Virus record (IMG/VR): IMGVR_UViG_3300031784_000057 | Coordinates: 1-45,942 of that record | DNA length: 45,942 nucleotides | Reading direction: 5' to 3' (one strand) | Source: a virus | In this document: positions 27,587 to 34,351 of the stretch, piece by piece | Position numbering within the stretch: the first letter of the stretch is position 1 | How the letters are laid out: the number at the start of each line of letters is the position of its first letter | Program-made: the position numbers and the translations under genes | The notes under the pieces: generated by a model | The model's input: only the letters and a program-made list of their open reading frames with translations | What the model was told of the DNA's origin: nothing | Databases searched by the model: none

Positions 27587-28573
27587 TTAAATAAATTTAT
27601 TAAAAATATGACTAAATGAATTATTGGTCAACTGATTCCAGTTATACTCTTCATGTATTTTAGTCGACTGGGCATAATAATATCCAGAGTAAGCTTTAAA
27701 GTTTAAAGATACATCCATCATTAAATCTAGAAGATGTTTGTAATCTGGCTCTAAAACTTGGCCAGGCAAAATTGACCAAGGTGAATCTATCAACCTTGAC
27801 TTTAGAGATAAAGGACCTAAAAACTTTTTATAATGACACCACTCTTCAACACAGATTACTGGCATTCCTGTTGCTAGTGCTTGTAGTGGAATAAAACCAA
27901 ATCCTTCTCCATAGCTAGGATAAACCAATACATCATGATCATAATATATTTTTACAAGTTCATCATCTTCTACTTCATCATATATAATATTAATATTACT
28001 ATAAAGTTGATTTGGTAATCCAACTATATTTCTATCAATTGTATTATTGTAAATTCGTGTAGAATTTTCTTTCCATGCTTTAATAGTTAATTGATACTTT
28101 GGGTTATTACCAAATAGTTTTATAAAAGCTTCTACTACAAGCTGTCCAGCTTTTCTAGGAGCTGGCTCCCCGACATGAAGAAATTTTATTACTCCATCAT
28201 CTTCTCTGCGCTTTGGTTTCCAAATTGGATCAATCCCATGAGGATAAACTTTTACATTCTTTAAACCATTAGATTCAAAAACATTTGCACACCAATCAGA
28301 TGTAGTCCAAACTTCATCTACATAATTAATATTTGGCCACCATGATTCTGGTAATTGAGTAGATTCCCATGGTGTATAGCTAATCTGATATTGATTCCTA
28401 TGTAGCTTATATTGAAATGCCTGTGCAAAATTTATTTGAACTGGTGGTTTTGGATCTTGATAGTATACTGTGTGTCCTAAATCAGTTAATGATTTTGTTA
28501 TACATGAGGTTGCATATCCGTAGCCTGTCTTATTTGCCACATTAACTCTGGGCGTTGCAAAAGAAATGTCCAT
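27587..28573 (-). CDS. GT-B glycosyltransferase (GT4-like)
   Basis: 328 residues. The N-domain has NKTGYGYATSCITKSLTDLG with DxGHTVYYQD-like style, and ISYTPWESTQLPESWWPNI followed by DEVWTTSDWCANVF. The C-domain has KFLHVGEPAPRKAGQLVVEA and YPSYGEGFGFIPLQALATG, the last being the E-x7-E-like nucleotide-sugar-binding motif. It probably moves a hexose or similar sugar from a nucleotide donor. It is the first gene of the leftward cluster, next to the divergent promoter region, with AGGA before the ATG. The acceptor is unknown. Confidence 0.8.
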   Translation of the reverse strand: MDISFATPRVNVANKTGYGYATSCITKSLTDLGHTVYYQDPKPPVQINFAQAFQYKLHRNQYQISYTPWESTQLPESWWPNINYVDEVWTTSDWCANVFESNGLKNVKVYPHGIDPIWKPKRREDDGVIKFLHVGEPAPRKAGQLVVEAFIKLFGNNPKYQLTIKAWKENSTRIYNNTIDRNIVGLPNQLYSNINIIYDEVEDDELVKIYYDHDVLVYPSYGEGFGFIPLQALATGMPVICVEEWCHYKKFLGPLSLKSRLIDSPWSILPGQVLEPDYKHLLDLMMDVSLNFKAYSGYYYAQSTKIHEEYNWNQLTNNSFSHIFNKFI

Positions 28574-28593
28574 TTTTTCCTAGTCGACTGGCT

Positions 28594-28626
28594 TGACACC
28601 TACTGTCAAGTAATGTTATTATTATA
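28594..28626. promoter_or_regulatory. Divergent promoter region with TTGACA-N5-TGTCAA palindrome
   Basis: The perfect palindrome at 28594-28610 places a TTGACA -35-like hexamer on each strand. A/T-rich TATTAT and TATAGT candidates follow on the plus strand at 28620-28628, for the lysozyme gene. The minus-strand hexamer faces the glycosyltransferase gene. A repressor bound here could shut both arms. The -10 assignments are uncertain. A TAGTCGACT element (28583-28591) adjoins it. Confidence 0.5.
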
Positions 28627-28657
28627 GTTCGTTATCTCTCTAAAGGAGGAAATGCCA

Positions 28658-29221
28658 ATGGAGAATATCAAACAACGTTTGAGCGAAGTTGCTCATCACT
28701 GGGTAGTTATAGGAATGATAACATTATTTCTATTTGGTGTCCAGCCAGGACCAACTGAAACTCAAGCTCTGGTTACAAAACCAGAATTGATGAAAACAGA
28801 AAAACAACTGAAGAAAGAAACCTTAGAGAAATACAGCAATACTGTATACAAGCCTTCTGAGATGCTTACAGACAAAGAGCTTAAAGAGCTTCTGCAAGCT
28901 GTAGGCTTTGAAGGAAAAGCCCTTAAACAGGCTTGGGCTATTGCTAAGTCAGAATCTAACTCTAGACCTATGGCTTACAATGGTAACAGGAAAACTGGAG
29001 ACAGTTCCTACGGAATTTTTCAGATTAATATGTTGGGTGAACTCGGCATTGATCGTAAAGAAAAATTTGAATTAAGATCGAATGTACTTTTATTTGATCC
29101 CGTAATAAACGCAGAGATAACGTATTATATGACCAAGGGCGGAGAAGATTGGTCATCATGGTCTTCATTAAATGGAGCCCGCTATAAGGAATTTTTAACA
29201 GAATTCCCTTATCAAGGATAG
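28658..29221 (+). CDS. Lysozyme-like (SLT-type) muralytic enzyme with N-terminal anchor
   Basis: 187 residues from the ATG at 28658. AGGAGG is 8 bases upstream of it but only 2 bases from the alternative ATG at 28652. Residues about 12-35 form one hydrophobic segment (WVVIGMITLFLFGV), a signal-anchor or signal-arrest-release element. The C-terminal domain has AWAIAKSESNSRPMAYNGNR and DSSYGIFQINMLG, the standard catalytic Glu and SYGIFQIN strand of transglycosylase/lysozyme folds. Cleavage of peptidoglycan for release or DNA entry is likely. It is the first gene of the rightward cluster. Confidence 0.8.
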   Translation: MENIKQRLSEVAHHWVVIGMITLFLFGVQPGPTETQALVTKPELMKTEKQLKKETLEKYSNTVYKPSEMLTDKELKELLQAVGFEGKALKQAWAIAKSESNSRPMAYNGNRKTGDSSYGIFQINMLGELGIDRKEKFELRSNVLLFDPVINAEITYYMTKGGEDWSSWSSLNGARYKEFLTEFPYQG

Positions 29222-29230
29222 GAGTAAGTA

Positions 29231-29440
29231 ATGAAGATACAAGTGGTATCTGAATATCTTACTCTAGCGAGAGAAGGTCTTGTTCCTGGAATTGAATGTC
29301 CAATGGATCAAGGCCTTCTCTTCTGTAACCAAGATTTAGAAGACAATATATTTTTTTATTGTATTTCCTGTAATTATAAGAATTACATAGGAATTGAAGT
29401 TTATAACAATCTAGAAAAGATAGTAAATGGCAATAGGTAA
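29231..29440 (+). CDS. Small zinc-ribbon-like protein
   Basis: 69 residues with a GGAG site. C23 and C32 (ECPMDQGLLFCNQ) and C44 and C47 (YCISCNY) could form a small zinc ribbon. The pattern resembles short phage proteins placed next to modification genes, but no family was recognised. It overlaps the glycosyltransferase start by 14 bp, so the two are probably coupled. Confidence 0.65.
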   Translation: MKIQVVSEYLTLAREGLVPGIECPMDQGLLFCNQDLEDNIFFYCISCNYKNYIGIEVYNNLEKIVNGNR

Positions 29441-30587
29441 TTTAAAAGGCGACTACATACTTGATCCAGAACTAAGAAACAATTTAATTAAAGAGATTGA
29501 ATCTAAAGACTTTGTAGAAAAAGTTGGAAAATTTGGAAATTGTGGTTTTTGGATAAAAGCAAAAAACTTAAAGTACAAAACAACTGGTATGCCTGTAAGG
29601 ACTGTTACTCCTAGGCTAGTTCCGTATGAATTTGGAAAAACAGAAAAGCATTACGGAGAAAATACATTCTTCATTCAAACAACTTGTAAATACTTTCATG
29701 ACATGCTAGAGATACTGCCTCAAATTATATCTTTAAAGCAAAGTGGTGAAAACTTTAAAATAATTTTAGCTGCTGCTCAGCCAATAGATCCAGAAACTAA
29801 GAACTTTTATGGAATGAACAGAAATGATGATAAGGGCTACCAGCCTATACATTACTGGCTTGATATATTAAAGTATTTTAGACTAGATTATGAATGCATA
29901 TATGTTAAGCCTGGTGAAGAATTTTCTGCAGATAGTAGCTATCTGTTCTACTATACAGATGCTGGAGCAAAATTTGGCTTAGGATTTAATTCTGGTCCTG
30001 CCCATCAAAGAACAAGATCAAGTGTTCCATATTTAATGAAAGATTTAATTTTTGAAAACGCATATATAATATTCCCTCTTATGTATTTTACAACTTGGGT
30101 ACATGCAGATGCTTACGATGTTTTAAAAAATGCTTTACGACCCTTAATTAGCAAGGTAATTCCTGGAAGAAAAATATTTATTACACGAGACAGCAAAACG
30201 TTTGCAGATAGAAGCATAGAAAACTCAGAACGCCTCACAGCATACATGAAAAGCCAGGGATTTGAAATATTTAATCAAGAAGATTATATTTGGCAGGAAC
30301 AAATTAAAAAAATAACCTCTGCTGAGGTTGTGGTTTCTTTGGTTGGAAGCGGATTTATTAATGCTTCATTTTGTGGACCAGACACAACAATGATATCTAT
30401 TCACACAGACAAGTCACAAGACTTTTTAGTTTACGCAAATCAAGCTGGTAGAACAGATATTGATTTTAAAACTATATATTGTGATGCAGACGGAATAGAT
30501 ATAATTAATTATTTTAAAAGATCAAGAAGTAAAATTACAAGAAAGGTAATTGATGATGGAACAGAACAACCAAGAACAGAAGACTGA
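29427..30587 (+). CDS. GT61/DUF563-like glycosyltransferase
   Basis: 386 residues. QTTCKYFHDMLEILPQIISL matches the HW/FHD-x-x-x-E-x-LP block. RKIFITRDSKTFADRSIENS with ERLTAYMKSQGFEIFNQEDY matches the kinase-like R-x-x-S strand and GFE motif. EQIKKITSAEVVVSLVGSGF with INASFCGP matches the HGAGLxN-type C-terminal motif. This order is characteristic of the GT61/DUF563 group, which adds sugars such as xylose or arabinose to glycans. The acceptor is unknown. It is the fourth glycosyltransferase in the window. Confidence 0.75.
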   Translation: MAIGNLKGDYILDPELRNNLIKEIESKDFVEKVGKFGNCGFWIKAKNLKYKTTGMPVRTVTPRLVPYEFGKTEKHYGENTFFIQTTCKYFHDMLEILPQIISLKQSGENFKIILAAAQPIDPETKNFYGMNRNDDKGYQPIHYWLDILKYFRLDYECIYVKPGEEFSADSSYLFYYTDAGAKFGLGFNSGPAHQRTRSSVPYLMKDLIFENAYIIFPLMYFTTWVHADAYDVLKNALRPLISKVIPGRKIFITRDSKTFADRSIENSERLTAYMKSQGFEIFNQEDYIWQEQIKKITSAEVVVSLVGSGFINASFCGPDTTMISIHTDKSQDFLVYANQAGRTDIDFKTIYCDADGIDIINYFKRSRSKITRKVIDDGTEQPRTED

Positions 30588-30777
30588 CGATCTAGAATCA
30601 AATTTGCCTATGGTAAATTATATTATGCTCCATAGGATTTACGATCTTCTTACACTAATGGCTAATAAAATAGTGGGTAGCGAAGACGTAGAAAAAATGA
30701 TACAATATCATGAGCAGGGTTATTTATTGGGCCCTAATCCTGCATATAGCCCACAAGTAGAAGAGGATAACAAATGA
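30553..30777 (+). CDS. Small acidic protein, unknown
   Basis: 74 residues. The longest frame begins with TTG at 30550; GAAAGG points to the ATG at 30553 or 30556. The first 25 residues are Gln/Asn/Glu-rich and probably disordered, followed by a helix around MLHRIYDLLTLMANKIVG and a short Pro-rich tail. It overlaps the glycosyltransferase 3' end by 35 bp and the next gene as ATGA. No family recognised. Confidence 0.6.
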   Translation: MMEQNNQEQKTDDLESNLPMVNYIMLHRIYDLLTLMANKIVGSEDVEKMIQYHEQGYLLGPNPAYSPQVEEDNK

Positions 30778-30971
30778 CAAAAGATCAAGTTGTCATGTTA
30801 ATGGTAGAGAAGATTAATAACGATAATCGTCTTGCCGCTGTTAATATGGAAGGAGTCCAATTGGCGGAACTGGAAAAGCAGATCCTAGCCATGGAACCTC
30901 AACTAAAGCACATGTGCGCTGGAATTTATGACATTCTAGCAAGCAAGGGCGTCATTAATTTTGACGCTTAA
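30774..30971 (+). CDS. Small helical protein, unknown
   Basis: 65 residues, mostly helical (QVVMLMVEKINNDNRLAAVN then LAELEKQILAMEPQLKHMCA). ATGA overlap with the preceding gene implies coupled translation. It is the last gene before a strong terminator. No function can be assigned. Confidence 0.6.
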   Translation: MTKDQVVMLMVEKINNDNRLAAVNMEGVQLAELEKQILAMEPQLKHMCAGIYDILASKGVINFDA

Positions 30972-31020
30972 TTAGATGTACCTGTCGTAGCTTACGCTCC
31001 AGGTATGTGACGAAAGTCAC

Positions 31021-31060
31021 CACAAGACCCAATCGGATCCGCCTCTGATTGGGTTTTGTG
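31021..31060 (+). terminator. Strong intrinsic terminator
   Basis: A 14-bp stem with one G-U pair (31021-31034 with 31047-31060) encloses a 12-base loop. GGGTTTTGTG forms the U-rich 3' arm. Two smaller hairpins, including GTGAC-GAAA-GTCAC (31007-31020), precede it. It ends the lysozyme/GT61 transcript. Confidence 0.75.
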
Positions 31061-31072
31061 CTTTATAGGCGG

Positions 31073-31078
31073 TATAAT
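31073..31078 (+). promoter_or_regulatory. TATAAT -10 box immediately before a gene
   Basis: TATAAT lies 8 bases before the ATG at 31086 and just after the terminator, so the transcript may start at or next to the ATG (leaderless). No convincing -35 hexamer or N11-type box is seen upstream. Confidence 0.5.
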
Positions 31079-31085
31079 AAGAAAT

Positions 31086-31358
31086 ATGAAGTCTCGTCAT
31101 AAAATTCAAGCATTAAACTCTACTGCAGTAAATCTAGTAGTTAGAGAAAATACTGATGCAAGAAATTCTATGTCTATTCAAAATGTTTCCGATATCGGAT
31201 TTGCATATCTTGGTGCATATGGGGTAACATCTTCTGATTATGGAATAAAGCTATTTCCAGGACAGATATATACAATTGAACTTGCGTCATCAGATGATAT
31301 ATGGGCAGTCGGAGATTCTGGAGTATCTGTAGCCATATTTAATATAGATAGATCATGA
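31086..31358 (+). CDS. Small beta-rich protein, possible head decoration
   Basis: 90 residues from the ATG at 31086; the longer frame (TTG at 31056) would run through the terminator stem. Sequence: QALNSTAVNLVVRENTDARN, then SIQNVSDIGFAYLGAYGVTS and KLFPGQIYTIELASSDDIWA. This resembles small beta-sandwich proteins found in phage virions (phage-head/fibre accessory), but only in general style. No ribosome-binding site, consistent with a leaderless start. It overlaps the next gene as ATGA. Confidence 0.6.
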   Translation: MKSRHKIQALNSTAVNLVVRENTDARNSMSIQNVSDIGFAYLGAYGVTSSDYGIKLFPGQIYTIELASSDDIWAVGDSGVSVAIFNIDRS

Positions 31359-31843
31359 ACACATTAAATCCAGGACCAATACCTGCACAGCCTCCAGTTC
31401 ATTGGAGTCCTCAATTTAAAGCTACAGGATTAACATTTACTGGTACAAACTCAAACTATCCGACATATGGATCAGCATATGTAAAACAAGGATATTTAAT
31501 AACATTCTGGATACAAATAAACCTAAGCACAGTAACTAACTTTGGAACAGGACAATTACAGGTAGATTTGCCTTATCCTCCTCATGCTGGGACGATGCAG
31601 CATTTTAATGGCTGGGTTTGGTATAACCCCGTAGGTAGCCCTAATCCAGATTTAGACAATCACATAATTCTTAATGTAGATCATCAACCAGGATCTCAAA
31701 CATTGGATCTACATTGGCTTGCAGGAGATACTCCAACACCAAAGCCAGTAAGAGAGTATATATTAACTGGAGCAAGCCCTTATACTCTAACTACTGCTTC
31801 AAAGATTTACATAAACGGAACATACTTTACAGATAGGTTATAA
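31355..31843 (+). CDS. Putative virion/fibre tip protein
   Basis: 162 residues. HWSPQFKATGLTFTGTNSNY, then GSAYVKQGYLITFWIQINLS and GTGQLQVDLPYPP, is the beta-sandwich pattern seen at the C-terminus of phage fibre proteins that lack other domains. It is coupled (ATGA) to the preceding small beta-rich gene. Unlike the other fibre genes it is on the plus strand, so it may be an accessory or alternative receptor-contact protein. Confidence 0.55.
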   Translation: MNTLNPGPIPAQPPVHWSPQFKATGLTFTGTNSNYPTYGSAYVKQGYLITFWIQINLSTVTNFGTGQLQVDLPYPPHAGTMQHFNGWVWYNPVGSPNPDLDNHIILNVDHQPGSQTLDLHWLAGDTPTPKPVREYILTGASPYTLTTASKIYINGTYFTDRL

Positions 31844-31844
31844 A

Positions 31845-32039
31845 ATGACACCACATGAATTTTCAAAAATGATGAAGAGCCCATACTTTCATACAGACCA
31901 TTATCGTAATGAGTCTAAAGAGATGCAGATGCAAAAACAGATAGAGTCTTTTTTCTTAAAGTGGGCTTTGAGAGCTTCTAAGCTATTTACTTGGCCAATG
32001 GCATTGCATAGAGCTTATAGAAAAAGAAAACCCTTTTAA
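31845..32039 (+). CDS. Small basic protein, unknown
   Basis: 64 residues. Met- and His-rich N-terminus, then an amphipathic segment (FFLKWALRASKLFTWPMALH) with a basic end (RKRKPF), suggesting membrane or nucleic-acid contact. It has no clear ribosome-binding site and follows the previous stop by 1 bp. Its stop overlaps the converging HNH gene by 4 bp, and no terminator separates them. Confidence 0.5.
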   Translation: MTPHEFSKMMKSPYFHTDHYRNESKEMQMQKQIESFFLKWALRASKLFTWPMALHRAYRKRKPF

Positions 32040-32320
32040 GCTGACCTCTTAGCAGTTTTACGCATATGGGTTCTTACCCTATGACAGTTTGAACAGACAA
32101 CCTCGCATTTAGCTATCTCTTCATCAATTTTCTTTTTAGACAATGTAGGAATTAGTTCCATAACATTTTTGTGCTTTATCCCACGAACATGATCAAAGTC
32201 CATAACATAATAGGGATACTGTATCTTACAATCGGCACATGGATGGCGTTCTTTATACTCTCGTATATACTTTGCCAAATTAGCTTTTTGTTTAGCAATA
32301 GAAACCTTTTCGGTCTTCAT
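32036..32320 (-). CDS. HNH endonuclease (free-standing, small)
   Basis: 94 residues from the ATG at 32320. A longer frame reaches 32386 but would overlap the tRNA-Leu gene. The zinc pair C-A-D-C is followed by MDFDHVRGIKHKNVMELI (HNH His) and CEVVCSNCHRVRTHMRK (second zinc pair and catalytic His). This is a classic small HNH domain. It may be a homing-type nuclease tied to the tRNA cluster or a packaging-linked nuclease. It lies downstream of the tRNAs on the same strand. No strong ribosome-binding site; TACAAT lies about 8-13 bases upstream, so a separate leaderless transcript is possible. Confidence 0.85.
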   Translation of the reverse strand: MKTEKVSIAKQKANLAKYIREYKERHPCADCKIQYPYYVMDFDHVRGIKHKNVMELIPTLSKKKIDEEIAKCEVVCSNCHRVRTHMRKTAKRSA

Positions 32321-32353
32321 ACAAGATAATTGTACTATAGTAAATTTTCTATG

Positions 32354-32426
32354 TACCCCTAGTTGGATTTGAACCAACGCTGTCACGATTTTAAGTCGTG
32401 TGCCTCTACCGCTGGGCTATAAGGGC
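32354..32426 (-). tRNA. tRNA-Leu(UAA), short variable loop
   Basis: 73 nt. Acceptor GCCCTTA/TAGGGGT (two G-U pairs), D arm GCCC/AGGC, anticodon stem CACGA/TCGTG with loop CTTAAAA (anticodon UAA), variable ACAGC, T arm GTTGG-TTCAAAT-CCAAC, discriminator A, no encoded CCA. The 5-nt variable loop is odd for Leu, which normally has a long arm. It would read UUA, common in this low-GC genome. Confidence 0.88.
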
Positions 32427-32430
32427 TTAG

Positions 32431-32504
32431 TATCCACAGTTGGACTCGAACCAACGACTACCGAATTATGAGTTCGGGGCTCTAACCAACTGAGCTATGT
32501 GGAT
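32431..32504 (-). tRNA. tRNA-Met(CAU)
   Basis: 74 nt. Acceptor ATCCACA/TGTGGAT, D arm GCTC/GAGC, anticodon stem CCGAA/TTCGG with loop CTCATAA (anticodon CAU), T arm GTTGG-TTCGAGT-CCAAC, discriminator A. It lies 4 bp from the Leu tRNA and 4 bp from the Asn tRNA. CAU could also be an Ile(lysidine) tRNA; this needs an identity-element check. Confidence 0.92.
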
Positions 32505-32508
32505 TAAG

Positions 32509-32581
32509 CTGGACCACCTGGACTCGAACCAGGGACCTAGAAGTTAACAGCTTCCCGCTCTGCCGACTGAGCTATGGTCCA
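32509..32581 (-). tRNA. tRNA-Asn(GUU)
   Basis: 73 nt. Acceptor TGGACCA/TGGTCCA, D arm GCTC/GAGC, anticodon stem GGAAG/CTTCT with loop CTGTTAA (anticodon GUU), T arm CCTGG-TTCGAGT-CCAGG, discriminator G. First gene of the minus-strand tRNA run. Confidence 0.93.
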
Positions 32582-32589
32582 ATGTTTTT

Positions 32590-32618
32590 ATAATACTATT
32601 TAGTGCAATTGCCGTCAA
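32590..32618 (-). promoter_or_regulatory. Sigma70-type promoter of the tRNA cluster
   Basis: On the minus strand TTGACG (32618 to 32613), 17 bp, TATTAT (32595 to 32590). The start would be about 8 bases before tRNA-Asn. The spacing is canonical, unlike the N11 promoters of the right arm. Confidence 0.7.
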
Positions 32619-32658
32619 TAAGTGCCAAATCGAAAAAAAATTGCGGCGGCGAGAGAAG

Positions 32659-33393
32659 CTACCTATTTATAACTTGTTGATATCCTAAATTATTGTAATA
32701 TGTATTAAACCATTCATCCTTAGGATTTGCAATCTTAATCTTCTCCAGATGAAGCCTTTTGAAGATATCCCATTTCTCATCGGCTACAATAGGATTGTAC
32801 TTGAGCCAATCAGATTCATAGAAGAAATATCTAAATGCATCATAGTGAACATGCTCGCTCCACTTGCCACATTGTAGTATAGTAAAAATTGCATATATAT
32901 GTTCCAGTGGCCAGAACCAAACTACATCATGATTAGGAACTCTTTCTACAAGAGAGTGCATAGAGTCCAAAATGTCTTGGTAGTATTCATTCTCAAAGTG
33001 ATCAGATAAAATGCAATCAAAGTGCTCGTCGGTAGAGAACACATTCGCATCTTCACAAATTATGGTCATATTCTCTGGTTTTTGGTTAGAGGCCAGAAAA
33101 GCTTCAATTACCTCAGGGTTCTTCTCTACCACGGTAACGTGGCTTACAGAGGGCTTAGAAGCTACCCAAAGGGCAGATATACCAAAGCCTAGACCAGTTA
33201 TGAGCACTTTGCCATATGCTATATCATAATGGCTATATAGCTGCTTTATGGTTTCATTATTTTTATGTGCAACATTCATCCATCTTTCGCCCTCAACCCA
33301 AAGCTCAAATTCGTAACCAGTATCTCGAATCTCGAATCTATCGGTTACTCTAGGCTTAATATAAATCGGCGGGATTGTGGAGATATCAAACAT
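32659..33393 (-). CDS. SAM-dependent methyltransferase (class I fold)
   Basis: 244 residues. VLITGLGFGISALWVAS is motif I (G-x-G-x-G), VTVVEKNPEVIEAF is the acidic end of strand 2 that binds the ribose, and MTIICEDANVF plus DCILSDHFENEYYQDILDSM continue the Rossmann fold. Similar small methyltransferases resemble spermidine-synthase-like proteins, but no substrate motif is clear. A DNA-type DPPY/NPPY motif is not seen, so a nucleic acid base target is less likely. It lies downstream of the small Cys-rich gene on the same strand. Confidence 0.75.
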   Translation of the reverse strand: MFDISTIPPIYIKPRVTDRFEIRDTGYEFELWVEGERWMNVAHKNNETIKQLYSHYDIAYGKVLITGLGFGISALWVASKPSVSHVTVVEKNPEVIEAFLASNQKPENMTIICEDANVFSTDEHFDCILSDHFENEYYQDILDSMHSLVERVPNHDVVWFWPLEHIYAIFTILQCGKWSEHVHYDAFRYFFYESDWLKYNPIVADEKWDIFKRLHLEKIKIANPKDEWFNTYYNNLGYQQVINR

Positions 33394-33450
33394 ATAACCA
33401 CACTAAGTAAGATATCATACATATCCAGGCAAAGATCTGAACATAACGCT

Positions 33451-33594
33451 TTAACATCTACACTTCCCGCATTCACAATTAGAAGGACCTAGAAGATCTA
33501 TCATATTCTGGTCGACTGAACTTTCATATTGAATCTTCTCTGGTTCATCATCTGGAAAGATGAAGTTTTCGAGATTTTCTAGGAAGCCTGACAT
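33451..33594 (-). CDS. 47-residue protein with Cys-rich tail
   Basis: An AGGAGG site precedes the ATG at 33594. The sequence starts MSGFLENLENFIFPDDEPE and ends CECGKCRC, a likely metal-binding cluster (Cys at -8, -6, -3 and -1 from the end). It overlaps the 3' end of the HNH gene by 16 bp. Unknown function; a small zinc or metal protein regulating the nearby nuclease is possible. Confidence 0.7.
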   Translation of the reverse strand: MSGFLENLENFIFPDDEPEKIQYESSVDQNMIDLLGPSNCECGKCRC

Positions 33595-33914
33595 GGTTCC
33601 TCCTTTTTCATAAATGACATATGATCATTATTCTGAATAGTTTTAAGTCTATGGCAGTTTGCACATAGTGACTGAAGGTTACTTTCGTCATTATTGAAAT
33701 GATTACCGTCAATATGGTCTATATCGATCTGAGAAGGATGAACAGCTTGAAAACCACATAGTTCACATTCCTTCTTTTTTAGATAGAGTAGACCTCTTTT
33801 ACGGTTCTTTCTACATGTTGAGCATAGACGACCAAATACTTGCTTTCCATCTACCCGCCCTTTTGATTCCTGCAAATTTCCACAAATACAATTACTACGT
33901 ACAGTTCTTGGCAT
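33579..33914 (-). CDS. HNH endonuclease with extra zinc ribbon
   Basis: 111 residues. An N-terminal zinc ribbon (SNCICG and LCSTCRK) precedes the HNH core: CELCGFQAVHPSQIDIDHID then GNHFNNDESNLQSLCANCHR. Free-standing HNH nucleases of this type occur near intron or RNA genes and near terminases in actinophages. It lies just 3' of a long structured leader RNA on the same strand, so the leader may regulate it or be a remnant of a mobile element. An AGGG site precedes the ATG. Confidence 0.87.
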   Translation of the reverse strand: MPRTVRSNCICGNLQESKGRVDGKQVFGRLCSTCRKNRKRGLLYLKKKECELCGFQAVHPSQIDIDHIDGNHFNNDESNLQSLCANCHRLKTIQNNDHMSFMKKEEPCQAS

Positions 33915-34174
33915 TATTTTCCCTATAGTTATATATTATATATATTATATATATAATATTTGTTTTTTCTGGATACTTCCAGATTTTTGCAATAGAAACC
34001 CTATACCCTTTATTAGTAAAAACTAAAGGAACCCCATAAATAGCAAGTTATAAGCTCGTATTTCAATGGTTGAACTCTAGAGAGCCACTGCACGAATCTG
34101 AAAGTATATGCTACACTTCCGTCATTCCGCCTTGAAGTTTAAACCCTTGATACTATCTCCGAAAACTGTTCAAG
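33915..34174 (-). ncRNA. Structured leader / candidate ncRNA upstream of HNH gene (RNA2)
   Basis: About 260 nt run from a sigma70-like promoter to the HNH gene with no open frame. Visible hairpins on the minus strand: AAACCTTGA with TCAAGGGTTT (one bulge), ACTTC with GAAGT, TTCAA-N3-TTGAA, and CCTTTA with TAAAGG. Near the HNH gene is an AT-rich ATATAT palindromic stretch (33925-33960), with SD AGGG just after. It could be a regulatory leader, intron-like remnant or independent RNA. The sequence does not match a class I recognise. Confidence 0.45.
33967..33990 (+). terminator. Plus-oriented hairpin followed by T run
   Basis: TCTGGA-N4-TCCAGA followed by TTTTTG on the plus strand. No plus-strand gene lies directly upstream, so its value as a terminator is unclear; it may block antisense transcription into RNA2. 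Confidence 0.35.
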
Positions 34175-34180
34175 GTTTCA

Positions 34181-34210
34181 ATTGTAACATATCGGATTTT
34201 TGTCAGTCAA
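34181..34210 (-). promoter_or_regulatory. Sigma70-type promoter for RNA2/HNH
   Basis: Minus strand TTGACT (34210 to 34205), 18 bp, TACAAT (34186 to 34181). The transcript would begin near 34174 and run through RNA2 into the HNH gene. A further upstream TATAAT with a TCGACT hexamer lies in the duplicated segment near 34271-34309. Confidence 0.6.
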
Positions 34211-34270
34211 TAAAAAATAAAAACTTTTTTGATCCTAGTAGCTTAATAATATTATAGAGATATATAATAT

Positions 34271-34309
34271 ATTCTAGTCGACTATAAATTTAGATTTATA
34301 AAATGTTAA
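34271..34309. repeat. Duplicated promoter-upstream segment, copy 2
   Basis: 39 bp nearly matching 34564-34602, each with CTAGTCRACTA, TTTAGATYTAT and AAAATGTTAA blocks and few gaps. Copy 2 lies upstream of RNA2, copy 1 upstream of RNA1, 293 bp apart. Its minus-strand TCGACT is followed after 19 bp by TATAAT, so it could itself be a promoter. Confidence 0.6.
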
Positions 34310-34324
34310 AAAAATTTTTTATAC

Positions 34325-34351
34325 TAAAAAACCCTAGATTGCTCTAGGGTT
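34325..34351 (-). terminator. Intrinsic terminator of RNA1
   Basis: On the minus strand AACCCTAGA-GCAA-TCTAGGGTT, a perfect 9-bp stem, followed by TTTTTAG. It would end a transcript starting near 34538, giving about 214 nt. Confidence 0.85.

Noticed and set aside
28605-28625. N11-type promoter ahead of the lysozyme gene
   Set aside because: CTGTCA is followed by TATTAT after 10 bp, not 11, and it overlaps the palindrome, so it was not counted in the family.
32321-32386. Longer start of the HNH protein inside tRNA-Leu
   Set aside because: The extension is encoded by tRNA sequence and the HNH domain begins well after the ATG at 32320.
34020-34130. tRNA-Leu/Ser-like sequence on the minus strand within RNA2 (GACGGAAG and GTTCAACC)
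   Set aside because: Anticodon and acceptor stems do not pair; treated only as part of a structured leader.
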